Source: Blautia sp. BIOML-A1 (GTDB taxonomy: Bacteria; Bacillota; Clostridia; Lachnospirales; Lachnospiraceae). Taken from it: DNA of 11,241 nucleotides. Shown piece after piece: positions 1 through 6,807 of this stretch (position 1 is the stretch's first letter; the number at the start of each line of letters is the position of its first letter). The notes beneath the pieces were generated by a model, which saw only the letters and a list, made by a program, of their open reading frames with translations, had not been told where the DNA came from and made no database searches. The stretch is from contig NZ_WWVR01000056.1 in the NCBI RefSeq assembly GCF_009883055.1, positions 1,595 through 12,835 on the forward strand, in the 5' to 3' direction. The position numbers were made by a program, and so were the translations under genes.

Positions 1-610
1 ACATCGGATATCCGGCTCTTTCACCGGTAGAAAATACACACATCCCATGCATGGCAAAATCAATCCCCAGAAATTTTTCTGCCGGTCTTTTTTCTACTGT
101 TTGGTTTTCACAGCAAAATAACAGACTTGCAAAATATTTTCCGGATGGTTCCCGGCTGACTGTTACAGATTTCAGTTTCCATTTTTCTGATATCGGACGG
201 TGAAGCTTTATCCTGATGGCTGTCATCTTAGGCAGTTTCAAATATTTTCCTTCCAGAAAGATATTTCCATTCACTACGTTTGTTGTATAAGATTTCCTTG
301 ATGACTTCTTTGATTTGAAGCGTGGAAATCCTGCGGATGGTTCACGAAAGAACTTACAGAAAGCACTTTCCAGATGCATCTGTACATTTGCCAGTGCTAA
401 TGAATCCACCTCTTTCAGCCAGGGATATTCTTTCTTATAGCTGGCTGGTGTATTCCTTAACATCTTCTTTTCTTTTTTATAATGTTCTATCTTATCTGCA
501 AGCATACAGTTATAGATAAATCGACTGCAGCCGATTGTTTTTTCTATCTGCACACGTTGTTCTGCATTTGGATAGATTCTTATTTTTACTGCCCGGTTTA
601 TTTTCCTCAC
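1..610 (-). CDS. tnpB: TnpB, RNA-guided nuclease of an IS200/IS605-type element (N-terminal part, cut by window edge)
   Basis: About 203 codons are open from a GTG at 610 to the window edge with no internal stop. The N-terminus (RAVKIRIYPNAEQ, then IGCSRFIYN at about residues 27-35) is the standard TnpB start. AFCKFFREPSAGFPRFKSK (about 86-104) is the conserved basic linker, and FLGIDFAMHGM (about 181-191) carries the first RuvC aspartate, D184. TnpB proteins are RNA-guided DNA nucleases that help IS200/IS605 elements persist. The remaining RuvC residues and the zinc ribbon lie outside the window, so activity cannot be judged. The start is GTG because no ATG is in frame nearby; only a weak AAGAG sits just upstream. 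A good promoter lies 64 nt upstream. No tnpA transposase is visible, so this may be a stand-alone tnpB element. Confidence 0.9.
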   Translation of the reverse strand, partial: MRKINRAVKIRIYPNAEQRVQIEKTIGCSRFIYNCMLADKIEHYKKEKKMLRNTPASYKKEYPWLKEVDSLALANVQMHLESAFCKFFREPSAGFPRFKSKKSSRKSYTTNVVNGNIFLEGKYLKLPKMTAIRIKLHRPISEKWKLKSVTVSREPSGKYFASLLFCCENQTVEKRPAEKFLGIDFAMHGMCVFSTGERAGYPM

Positions 611-673
611 CTCTTATTTCTATATGTTGATAAATGATTTCAATCATTGCTTTTGAACATTTTGTTCCTTTTT

Positions 674-702
674 ATTATAATACAAACCCGCTACCAGAAC
701 AA
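674..702 (-). promoter_or_regulatory. Sigma-A type promoter of tnpB
   Basis: Read on the minus strand, TTGTTC (702-697) is followed after exactly 17 nt by a perfect TATAAT (679-674). Transcription would start near 667 and give a leader of about 57 nt before the GTG of tnpB. Confidence 0.7.
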
Positions 703-715
703 GCGTTTCTTCTCT

Positions 716-823
716 TTATTTACAAGATTCTTTTGAGCATTTATGCTCAGAGCCACAATTCATCTCACTACCTGAAGAGGTAGGAGAATTCTTGCTAAGC
801 TTTGTTAAACGATCTAATCGCAT
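716..823 (-). CDS. Possible 35-residue Cys-containing peptide, or chance ORF within an IS end
   Basis: An ATG at 823 opens a frame of 35 codons ending in TAA at 716. The product starts MRLDRLTKLSKNSPTSS and ends with three cysteines (NCGSEHKCSKESCK). Its only upstream purine stretch is GAGAGAGA. It overlaps a 14-codon frame (839-795) that has a better ribosome binding site. The DNA also forms two hairpins (735-748 and 757-790) that look like an IS200/IS605 end, which could explain the sequence without any protein. I do not recognise the peptide. Confidence 0.2.
   Translation of the reverse strand: MRLDRLTKLSKNSPTSSGSEMNCGSEHKCSKESCK
735..790. repeat. Paired hairpins resembling an IS200/IS605-type end upstream of tnpB
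   Basis: The plus strand contains GAGCAT/ATGCTC (735-740 and 743-748) with a 2-nt loop. Next comes a larger imperfect palindrome (757-790): inner stem CTACCT/AGGTAG (768-773, 778-783) around GAAG, extended by TCTC/GAGA with one bulged A. Imperfect subterminal hairpins with bulged bases are what IS200/IS605 transposases recognise. Its place about 150 nt upstream of tnpB fits a left end. The cleavage site and element boundary cannot be fixed from this window. Confidence 0.4.
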
Positions 824-839
824 AATCTCTCTCTGTCAT
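795..839 (-). CDS. Possible 14-residue leader-type mini-ORF with a strong ribosome binding site
   Basis: On the minus strand AAGGAGA (854-848) lies about 9 nt ahead of an ATG at 839, which opens MTERDYAIRSFNKA followed by TAG. The spacing is ideal, but the product is tiny and unrecognised. It may be the 5' stub of a gene lost when the IS arrived, or a leader peptide. Confidence 0.2.
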   Translation of the reverse strand: MTERDYAIRSFNKA

Positions 840-916
840 TATCAAAATCTCCTTTTTTCGTATTGAATCGTCTTTCTCTGACGTTCTACACTCCCATCCC
901 TGTGATTTTGACGGAA

Positions 917-979
917 GCTCAATAAGAATTATTCTTGAGCAGAGCCACATCTGCATGGACAATATAGTGGGTATATTGT
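917..979. repeat. Cluster of three short hairpins in the intergenic region
   Basis: The gene-poor stretch 840-1076 holds three adjacent inverted repeats: GCTCAA/TTGAGC (917-922, 935-940) with an inner GAAT/ATTC, GCAGA/TCTGC (939-943, 950-954), and ACAATATA/TATATTGT (959-966, 972-979). None has a U-run in either direction, so they do not look like terminators. The first repeats part of the hairpin area at 735-757. They may be remnants of an IS end or a structured RNA. Nothing else in 855-1076 was recognised. Confidence 0.35.
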
Positions 980-1076
980 TTCATGAACATAGATGTAATG
1001 CCCTTATATGTCAATCTGAAAAGAGCAAAAGGGAAAGGTCAGCTCTTCCGCAGATCCCATTTTCTTTCTTAAATCT

Positions 1077-1322
1077 TTACGCACTCTTGCGCTCCATAAA
1101 CCATTTATCAAATTCATAATATAAATGGCATTCCTTACCATCTACCATTACTGTATACATGATTCCAGTACCACCTGCCTTACGACTCGCACATCGTTCT
1201 TTTGATTTTACTTTATCAATGATGTACTTCGTTCCATCTTCCCAGATAAATTCTACGGGCATCATAACACCATCAGTACTAAATTTTACGGTTACTTCAA
1301 CATATACTTTATAATTTTCCAA
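1077..1322 (-). CDS. Small partner protein of a Y-family DNA polymerase (81 aa, function unknown)
   Basis: The start is a TTG at 1322. It is supported by GGGAGG (1336-1331) at 8-nt spacing; that site lies in the last codons of the upstream polymerase fragment, which points to translational coupling. The protein is small and soluble, with alternating beta-type segments: KVYVEVTVKF, MMPVEFIWEDGTKY, GIMYTVMVDGK and CHLYYEFDKWFMERK. From memory, proteins of this type commonly follow UmuC/DinB-like genes in Firmicute mobile elements, in the way YolD-like proteins do; this is recall rather than a search. A role with the polymerase in translesion synthesis or its control is inferred from position only. 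The gene itself looks complete. Confidence 0.75.
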   Translation of the reverse strand: MENYKVYVEVTVKFSTDGVMMPVEFIWEDGTKYIIDKVKSKERCASRKAGGTGIMYTVMVDGKECHLYYEFDKWFMERKSA

Positions 1323-1327
1323 AGAAC

Positions 1328-1605
1328 TTACCTCCCATTAAAATATCCTACTGGATGTACCGTGTGGAATTTTTGTGCATCCAAACTTGATAAGACTTTA
1401 TCCTGATACATAAATGCTCTCTGGACACTGTGATAACCAAACCGTCGTCTGATTTCATCTACTGCTCTGTCTAACTTCTCCTGTTTTTCTCGACGTTGTT
1501 CATTCATAAACAAATCTAACTGCACCGGTACTGTTCCCATTACCAGATCATCAGCACGAATGCCAAGGCTTCTGATCGGACGTGACCAATGATAATTTTC
1601 CTTGA
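1328..1605 (-). pseudogene. 3' remnant of a Y-family (UmuC/DinB-like) DNA polymerase gene
   Basis: A frame of about 90 codons ends at TAA 1328. It matches the C-terminal tail of translesion polymerases carried by Firmicute ICEs: HWSRPIRSLGIRADDL comes first, then QLDLF, which fits the beta-clamp binding pentamer QL(S/D)LF. It continues with a helical KLDRAVDEIRRRFGYHSVQRA segment and the family-type ending HTVHPVGYFNGR. Family members have roughly 400-500 residues, and here the palm, fingers and catalytic carboxylates are all missing. In-frame similarity stops at about 1605, where a long palindrome begins, and the frame meets a stop inside that palindrome. An internal ATG at 1540 could still yield a 70-residue clamp-binding peptide and keep the downstream gene translated. 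Confidence 0.8.
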
Positions 1606-1652
1606 ATGAAAAGCCTAATCCCCCAGCTATGCTGGGGGATTAGGCTTTTCAT
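1606..1652. terminator. Long perfect palindrome, probable bidirectional intrinsic terminator
   Basis: Arms 1606-1627 and 1631-1652 are exact reverse complements over 22 bp with only a TAT loop. The core is GC-rich (CCCCCAGC/GCTGGGGG) and flanked by AAAAGCC and GGCTTTT, so a T run follows the stem in both directions. For minus-strand transcripts it would end the five-gene unit whose last gene stops at 1761. It replaces the 5' part of the polymerase gene exactly at the breakpoint. Confidence 0.65.
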
Positions 1653-1760
1653 TTAAAATTTTATTAAACCGACTAAAGACTCCATAGTTTGTGTGTTTGA
1701 CTTACTGTTTATATCTATCTTCTCCTAAATATTTTTCTAGTCATTGCAATATAAAATTGC

Positions 1761-2333
1761 TTATACAGTCTCTCCCTTAAGAGTCCTGGTATTTTGGATA
1801 ATATACAGAGCGACCGATATGACCATCATTATAGCGCACAAACCAATCAACAGATCTGATACCATCGGTGTAATGTGGAACCATATAATATGCACCGCTG
1901 CAGTTCCATATAATAAAAAGGTTACTATCTTTCCATGCCAGTCTGCACCATGTACTTTTCCTGTCTTTCGTATCACAAGACATCCACTGACTACCATATA
2001 CAGCTCCTTACCTGCCATTATTACGATTAAAAGAAGCACATGCGGAAAACGAGTAAACAGACAGATTAACATCGCTGCCAGTGTCAGCTTATCAGCCACC
2101 GGATCAAGTATTTTTCCTAAATTACTAATCCTATGGAATCTTCTTGCGATATATCCATCAGCAAGATCCGTAAGACCAGACAGCAATAAGATTTCACCAG
2201 CTAACAGAGGATTTTTCTTTACACAATAACTCCATATAATTACCGGAATCAGACAAAGCCGAAAAAAAGAAAGAAGATTAGGAACCGTAATAATTCTATT
2301 CAAATTTTCTTCCTGATTCACTTCACTCTGCAT
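1761..2333 (-). CDS. CDP-alcohol phosphatidyltransferase, PgsA-like (phosphatidylglycerophosphate synthase family)
   Basis: The 190-residue integral membrane protein carries the full CDP-alcohol phosphotransferase signature D56-x2-D59-G60-x2-A63-R64-x8-G73-x3-D77-x3-D81 (TDLADGYIARR ... GKILDPVADK). NLLSFFRLCLIPVII at the N-terminus is typical of PgsA. Several hydrophobic helices follow. Length fits PgsA, which joins CDP-diacylglycerol to glycerol-3-phosphate to give the phosphatidylglycerol precursor; a CMP-forming cardiolipin synthase of the same superfamily is the main alternative. GAGGTG lies about 8 nt before the ATG. The start overlaps the end of the FUSC gene by 11 bp, so the two are probably co-translated. 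It is the last gene of its unit, and the sequence is divergent enough that a housekeeping PgsA may exist elsewhere in the genome. Confidence 0.85.
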   Translation of the reverse strand: MQSEVNQEENLNRIITVPNLLSFFRLCLIPVIIWSYCVKKNPLLAGEILLLSGLTDLADGYIARRFHRISNLGKILDPVADKLTLAAMLICLFTRFPHVLLLIVIMAGKELYMVVSGCLVIRKTGKVHGADWHGKIVTFLLYGTAAVHIIWFHITPMVSDLLIGLCAIMMVISVALYIIQNTRTLKGETV

Positions 2334-3387
2334 GTACGGTCACCTCACTTTCCTTTTTTTTAGACATAAACCAATAAAATATAACACAAAATGCTAAAGC
2401 AAACACAACACCAAAAACATTTTGAATCACTCTAAGACTAACCGCTCCTTGTAGTCCATAAGTCTCTGCAGCAATGGCTAAAGCACCAAATGTGTTAAAT
2501 ACTGCCTGCCAGCCATATTGTGCTGAAAATCCTACACCAATTCCACCAAGAATTCCTATATATGCATAGATTGACGAAGGAAGCAGAAAATATAATACTG
2601 TAAAACATATAACACCTGCAATATTTCCGACAATCCTTTTACGGATTCTGTAGTGCATATCTTCCATAAACGGCAAAATCGTGGACATGGCCGCAATACC
2701 AGCCCACATTGCACGTGGCATATTACAAAGTTCTGCAATGCAAAGGACAATCGGTACGCATAAAATCTGACATATCTGCCATTTTGTTCTGGAAGAAGTG
2801 ATATCAAATTCTTGTATCAGATCTTTCAGATTTCTTTTATAAGTTCTGTTTTTATGATTTCGATAAAATACGAAGCAGGTAAGTGCTGCACCTAAAGCCA
2901 TTCCGACTAATCGCATCTGATAGCTTTTTCCCGTAACATCATAACCATATAGCAGCAGATACCCAAGAACCAATGTAGATTGATTAAACATGAATGGATT
3001 ATGGCATCCGAACAGAATCAACACAGCCAGTGCCGCAATATTTAACAGCATTCCCAATACCGGTGAAAACTGATTTGCTAAATGCGGACATACAGTCATA
3101 ATTACAAAGAACAAAGCCAAAAGCATCGTAGATTGTCCGGTGTGGATCCCCAGATCAGCATTTCTAAACACCATGAGACATAATAAGACTACTACACCTA
3201 CAATGCTGTTCTCATTTCCAAATAGGATGCTGAAAATACTAACAAAGAAAAAACAAAATGCCATTGTAACAGCTATCTTCACCAGATATACCCACATATG
3301 ATATAATTTTTCTTTTAGTGTTTCACTCTTTTTCAACAGGTTTTTAGAACCTGTCTGATTTAACTGCAACTCCTGATAAAATGTCAT
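2323..3387 (-). CDS. FUSC-family integral membrane protein (aromatic-acid / fusaric-acid exporter-like)
   Basis: The 354-residue protein has the two-halves layout of small FUSC proteins. There is a first block of about six hydrophobic segments (roughly residues 33-175), a basic cytoplasmic linker (YRNHKNRTYKRNLKDL, about 175-190), and a second membrane block (about 203-341) ending in a charged tail. The second half has the typical LCNMPRAMWAGIAAMSTILPFMEDMHYRIRKRIVGNIAG segment, shown here only as a guide to the repeat. Family members are proposed to export aromatic acids or toxic small molecules; no substrate can be read from the sequence. GGGAGG precedes the ATG by 6 nt. It lies 33 nt after the kinase gene and overlaps the phosphatidyltransferase gene, which suggests that the two-component system controls it. 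Confidence 0.8.
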   Translation of the reverse strand: MTFYQELQLNQTGSKNLLKKSETLKEKLYHMWVYLVKIAVTMAFCFFFVSIFSILFGNENSIVGVVVLLCLMVFRNADLGIHTGQSTMLLALFFVIMTVCPHLANQFSPVLGMLLNIAALAVLILFGCHNPFMFNQSTLVLGYLLLYGYDVTGKSYQMRLVGMALGAALTCFVFYRNHKNRTYKRNLKDLIQEFDITSSRTKWQICQILCVPIVLCIAELCNMPRAMWAGIAAMSTILPFMEDMHYRIRKRIVGNIAGVICFTVLYFLLPSSIYAYIGILGGIGVGFSAQYGWQAVFNTFGALAIAAETYGLQGAVSLRVIQNVFGVVFALAFCVIFYWFMSKKKESEVTVHAE

Positions 3388-3420
3388 ATAAATCCTCCCA
3401 TCTTCTAATTTATCTTAAAA

Positions 3421-4464
3421 CTATATAATCTCATCTTTCTGCTTTGGCAGCTCTATAACAAATCTGCATCCACCATATTCACGGTTTTCTGCTTTGATTG
3501 TTCCTCCGGCACTATCTACAATCCGTTTTACAAGTGCAAGACCTAGGCCATTTCCTTCTGCTTTATGAGATCCATCTACCTGATAGAACTTGTCAAATAT
3601 TCTGGATTTTACATCATCCTCTATTCCTGGTCCTTCATCTTCCAGAATGAACTTAACAGAATCCTGTTCTTGTTTCAGAAACATCGTAATTGTCCCCTTT
3701 GAAGGGCTGAACTTAATCGCATTATCCAAAAGATTTATCCAGATATGCATAAAAAGTCCTTCATTCCCAGTATATTTAACTTCCTCCAATTCTACCTGAA
3801 AACCAATTTCTTTTTCTGTCCATTTTGTTTCCAATGAAAGAAATGCCTGGCGGATCTGTTCATCCAGACGATATTCTGTTTTTTTCATTGGTATATTCTG
3901 ATTCTCTAACTTGGATAACAGCAAAATATTACCAACCAATCCGGAAAGTCTTTGGGTGTTAAATAAGATTTTTTCTACATATTCCTCTTGATCCGGAGAC
4001 AGTTCTTCTCCCTGAAGCAGCATTGTATATCCTTCAATGGCATTAATCGGGGTCTTAAACTCATGAGAAACATTAGATACAAAATCCATCTGCAGCACCT
4101 CTGTTGCACGAAGTTCTTTTGTCATAACATTAAAACTTTGATAAGATTCTCCAACTTCTGCTATACGGCTGTTCGTTTCCAAATGCTGTTCAAAATCTCC
4201 CTGAGAAACTTCCTTCATTGCTTTACTAAGTCTGGTAATTGGTTCCAGTAACTTTGCATTGATAAAGGAAGTGATCAGCCCTGCAATCAATGTATTGAAA
4301 ATCAAAAGCCAGCCAAGCACAGGTATGCTGCCCGGCAGATTAAAAAAATGATTCAAAAAAGCAAATAATAAAGCAGATATGACTGTTGAAAATACAAGTG
4401 CCAGCCAGATTGCACCAGTCAGACAGGATCGGATCCGCAATCCTTTTTCTTTCTTTTGTTCCAT
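3421..4464 (-). CDS. Intramembrane-sensing sensor histidine kinase
   Basis: The 347-residue kinase has two membrane helices (about 15-38 and 48-68) joined by fewer than ten residues, so it has almost no outside domain. A HAMP-like segment (LLEPITRLSKAMKEVSQGDF, about 72-91) follows. The HisKA domain has FVSNVSHEFKTPINAIEGY with the phosphorylated H134. The HATPase_c domain shows the N box NLLDNAIKF (about 244-252), G1 DEGPGI (276-281) and G2 GNGLGLAL (304-311), so all catalytic motifs are present. Short-loop kinases of this kind usually detect envelope stress or a partner transporter within the membrane; the FUSC protein or the lipid enzymes next door are candidates by inference. Its ATG overlaps the stop of the regulator gene as TAATG, and AAGGTGG lies about 10 nt upstream. 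Confidence 0.95.
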   Translation of the reverse strand: MEQKKEKGLRIRSCLTGAIWLALVFSTVISALLFAFLNHFFNLPGSIPVLGWLLIFNTLIAGLITSFINAKLLEPITRLSKAMKEVSQGDFEQHLETNSRIAEVGESYQSFNVMTKELRATEVLQMDFVSNVSHEFKTPINAIEGYTMLLQGEELSPDQEEYVEKILFNTQRLSGLVGNILLLSKLENQNIPMKKTEYRLDEQIRQAFLSLETKWTEKEIGFQVELEEVKYTGNEGLFMHIWINLLDNAIKFSPSKGTITMFLKQEQDSVKFILEDEGPGIEDDVKSRIFDKFYQVDGSHKAEGNGLGLALVKRIVDSAGGTIKAENREYGGCRFVIELPKQKDEII

Positions 4465-5135
4465 TATTTTTTCACCACCTTGTATCCAATTCCACGCATT
4501 GTTACGATTTCAAAATCAGGGTTATCTTTAAAACGCTCTCTGATTCTTCCTATATGTACCTCTATCGTATGTGGGTCTGCCTCCGTCTCGTATCCCCATA
4601 CTTCATCCATCAACTGTTGTTTTGTAAATGTTCTGCCTGGCGAAGCTGCAAGCTTATATAAAAGCAGGAATTCTTTTTTAGGCAAAACAAGACTTTCCTT
4701 ATCAGTTGTAACTGTCATTGCATCATAATCAAACTCTGTTGAACCGATCACAATTTTGTGTTCATTCAGTATCTGTGCACGGCGAAGCAGTGCTCCGACT
4801 CTTAAAACCATTTCATTCACATTTACCGGTTTTACCATATAATCGTCACTTCCCGAAAGAAATCCCTGGCGCATATCATCAAAGGAACCTTTCGCAGTGA
4901 TCATAAGCACTGGTATCTGATATCCTGCTGAACGAAGTTCTGACACCAGTTCATAGCCATCCATAACCGGCATCATAATATCAGAAATGATCAGATCAAT
5001 ATATTCCTTATCCAATACTTCTAATGCCTGTGCTCCATCCGATGCACTTTTGACTTGATATCCATTCTTCTCAAGCACTTTTTGGAATAGCTGGCTTAAT
5101 TCTTTATCATCTTCTACAATCAATATTTGAAACAC
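4464..5135 (-). CDS. OmpR/PhoB-type response regulator
   Basis: The receiver domain (residues 1-118) has the acidic cluster E8-D9-D10, phosphoacceptor D52 (LIISDIMMPVMDG), T80 and K102 (DYMVKPVN). The C-terminal winged helix (about 128-223) has the usual KEFLLLYKLAASPGRTF, TIEVHIGRIRERF and TMRGIGYKVV. I place the start at GTG 5135 rather than at an in-frame ATG at 5174. AGGAGGAAGG (5150-5141) is well spaced for this GTG, the product then begins MFQILIVEDD like its family, and the overlap with the upstream gene disappears. It gives 223 residues. It is coupled by a 1-nt overlap to the kinase and probably controls its own unit. Confidence 0.95.
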   Translation of the reverse strand: MFQILIVEDDKELSQLFQKVLEKNGYQVKSASDGAQALEVLDKEYIDLIISDIMMPVMDGYELVSELRSAGYQIPVLMITAKGSFDDMRQGFLSGSDDYMVKPVNVNEMVLRVGALLRRAQILNEHKIVIGSTEFDYDAMTVTTDKESLVLPKKEFLLLYKLAASPGRTFTKQQLMDEVWGYETEADPHTIEVHIGRIRERFKDNPDFEIVTMRGIGYKVVKK

Positions 5136-5152
5136 GTTTTCCTTCCTCCTTA

Positions 5153-6586
5153 TTAAAACAGATACCTTGCCCATCCAAGCAGATGCTGTACCAAAAATAT
5201 TTTTCTCTGACGTTTCTTTGTTAATTCGATTGGCTCTACATGATATGGATCATTATAAGTTCCGCCTTCTAATATCTGGCGGGACACTTTTTCATATTCC
5301 ATCATGCCCTCTTCCAACTGTTTATTAATATCTTTACTGCGAATTACAAGCATCAGTTCCGTATCCAGATATGCACTTCTCATGTCCATATTAAAGGAAC
5401 CGATTACAGACAGATCATCGTCAATGAGAATACTTTTTCCGTGGTATGAATAACCGCCTTCATATTCCCAGATATTAATTCCTGTACTTAAGATTCTATT
5501 TCTGTTTTTCGCATAATCGGCAGCCCCAAATGGATTCCCATTATTCGCAACTGAATTTGTCATGATAGAAAAATCTGAAACGTTCTCTGCAATCTCCTCC
5601 CATGTATTATACATCATATCATTACAGATAATATATGGCGTGTGGATCTTCACACGATTTTTTGCATTTTTCATCAATTCTCCCAACTGATACCACACTA
5701 CTGGTTCTTTGGAACCTGTGTGAATAGGATTTGACACTAATGTAATCTTTTCTGTCTCAAAAGTTTCGTCCGTATAATCGGTCTCGCAGATTCTTTCCTT
5801 ATTCTCTTCAAAATATTTCTGATAGCTGTTCTGCAGCTCTAAAACTGCGTTCTTTACAGATTTTCTATTTGCCAGTTTTTTATTGTTATGAAAATAACCA
5901 CTGTCTTCCTGATTCCATATGGTTTCAAAATACTCTGACAACTGGTTAACTGAATTTTCTTTCTCAGGTTCATCGCAAACCACTAACACGTCTCTGTCAT
6001 AGTTTTTATGTCCCGGAAAATCACCCAGAAAATAATTGTATGTATTTCTTCCCCCAAGAATATATCTCTTTCCATCTGCAATCAAATATTTATCATGCAT
6101 TCTACCCATCATTTTCCACGGTTTCAACGGATTGGCCTTATTATACAGTTTAATTTCAACATTCTCATGGGAAGATAATCCATAGAAATACGGATTTCCT
6201 TCCATATCAATCCAGCTCTCCATTCCATCTACTAACAGACGAATATGTACACCTCTGTCTGCCGCATCATGCAGTGCTCCTAAAATCAATTTTCCACTTT
6301 CATCGGATTGAAATGCAAAAGTAGAAAGAATAATTTCCTTTTTTGCATTCTTGATCAAACGCACTCTTTGTAAAAGCGCTTCTGGATTCTTTTCTATGAT
6401 TACTGCCCGTTCTGTATTTTCACTGCATTCGTTCCATGACCCATTTTTTGTTTCTTTTTTGGTTGTATTGGACACTTCCGGCTGCTTTTTATATGCAACG
6501 CAGATTCCGAGCAATTCATAAAAAGCCACACATAAAAAAATTGCCAGTATAACAAGAAGGATTTTACATATTTTATGCTTTTTCAT
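5153..6586 (-). CDS. Membrane-anchored phospholipase D family protein, ClsC/YmdC-like
   Basis: The 477-residue protein starts with a signal anchor (KICKILLVILAIFLCVAFYE, about 5-24) and has two PLD domains with complete HxKx4D motifs. These are H164-D-K166-x4-D171 followed by GGRN, and H382-G-K384-x4-D389 followed by GSFNMDMRS. The order of motifs and the NPFGAADYAKNRNRIL segment between them resemble E. coli ClsC/YmdC rather than ClsA. The likely reaction is transphosphatidylation on membrane lipids (cardiolipin formation) on the outer face; a plain phospholipase or a PLD acting on another substrate is possible. AGGTGAT precedes the ATG. It leads a five-gene unit, with 17 nt to the regulator's GTG, so control by that two-component system is likely. 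Confidence 0.85.
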   Translation of the reverse strand: MKKHKICKILLVILAIFLCVAFYELLGICVAYKKQPEVSNTTKKETKNGSWNECSENTERAVIIEKNPEALLQRVRLIKNAKKEIILSTFAFQSDESGKLILGALHDAADRGVHIRLLVDGMESWIDMEGNPYFYGLSSHENVEIKLYNKANPLKPWKMMGRMHDKYLIADGKRYILGGRNTYNYFLGDFPGHKNYDRDVLVVCDEPEKENSVNQLSEYFETIWNQEDSGYFHNNKKLANRKSVKNAVLELQNSYQKYFEENKERICETDYTDETFETEKITLVSNPIHTGSKEPVVWYQLGELMKNAKNRVKIHTPYIICNDMMYNTWEEIAENVSDFSIMTNSVANNGNPFGAADYAKNRNRILSTGINIWEYEGGYSYHGKSILIDDDLSVIGSFNMDMRSAYLDTELMLVIRSKDINKQLEEGMMEYEKVSRQILEGGTYNDPYHVEPIELTKKRQRKIFLVQHLLGWARYLF

Positions 6587-6632
6587 TGTACATCACCTGA
6601 TTCCTTTTTATTTCATACTTATACAATACAAA

Positions 6633-6654
6633 GTCAATCTCAATTTAACCTCAA
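6633..6654 (-). promoter_or_regulatory. Candidate response-regulator binding site (11-bp direct repeats) ahead of the five-gene unit
   Basis: On the minus strand TTGAGGTTAAA is followed directly by TTGAGATTGAC, two half-sites in 11-bp register. OmpR-family regulators bind such tandem repeats on one face of the helix. A possible -10 (TATAAG) follows, but no good -35 lies 17 nt before it, as is common for activator-dependent promoters. Together with the hairpin at 6674-6716 it explains most of the 290-nt gap before the PLD gene. Confidence 0.35.
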
Positions 6655-6673
6655 CAAAATTTATTTTTCATAA

Positions 6674-6716
6674 AAAAATATGACCGGCTTCTTTTTAAAG
6701 AAACAGTCATATTTTT
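6674..6716. terminator. Bidirectional intrinsic terminator-like hairpin
   Basis: An 11-bp perfect outer stem, AAAAATATGAC (6674-6684) with GTCATATTTTT (6706-6716), surrounds an inner TTCTTT/AAAGAA stem. A T-rich run follows on both strands. It isolates the PLD/two-component unit from upstream transcription. Confidence 0.65.
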
Positions 6717-6807
6717 ATTCTAATATATGAAGGAGCTTTTCTTACTCCGTTGTATTAATCACTATCCATGCAAAATCTTCTTTGTACAACAGACTGTTAG
6801 ATATAGC

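Noticed and set aside
322..519. 65-codon plus-strand frame
   Set aside because: It lies wholly opposite tnpB, whose conserved motifs are continuous on the minus strand.
917..979. Terminator for the 81-residue gene
   Set aside because: The hairpins lack a U-run on either strand.
1744..2229. 161-codon plus-strand frame opposite the phosphatidyltransferase gene
   Set aside because: It is antisense to a gene with a complete CDP-alcohol transferase motif, has no ribosome binding site and no recognisable family features.
3988..4728. Plus-strand frames of 87-91 codons opposite the kinase and regulator genes
   Set aside because: Both minus-strand genes have all their catalytic motifs, and these frames have no ribosome binding sites.
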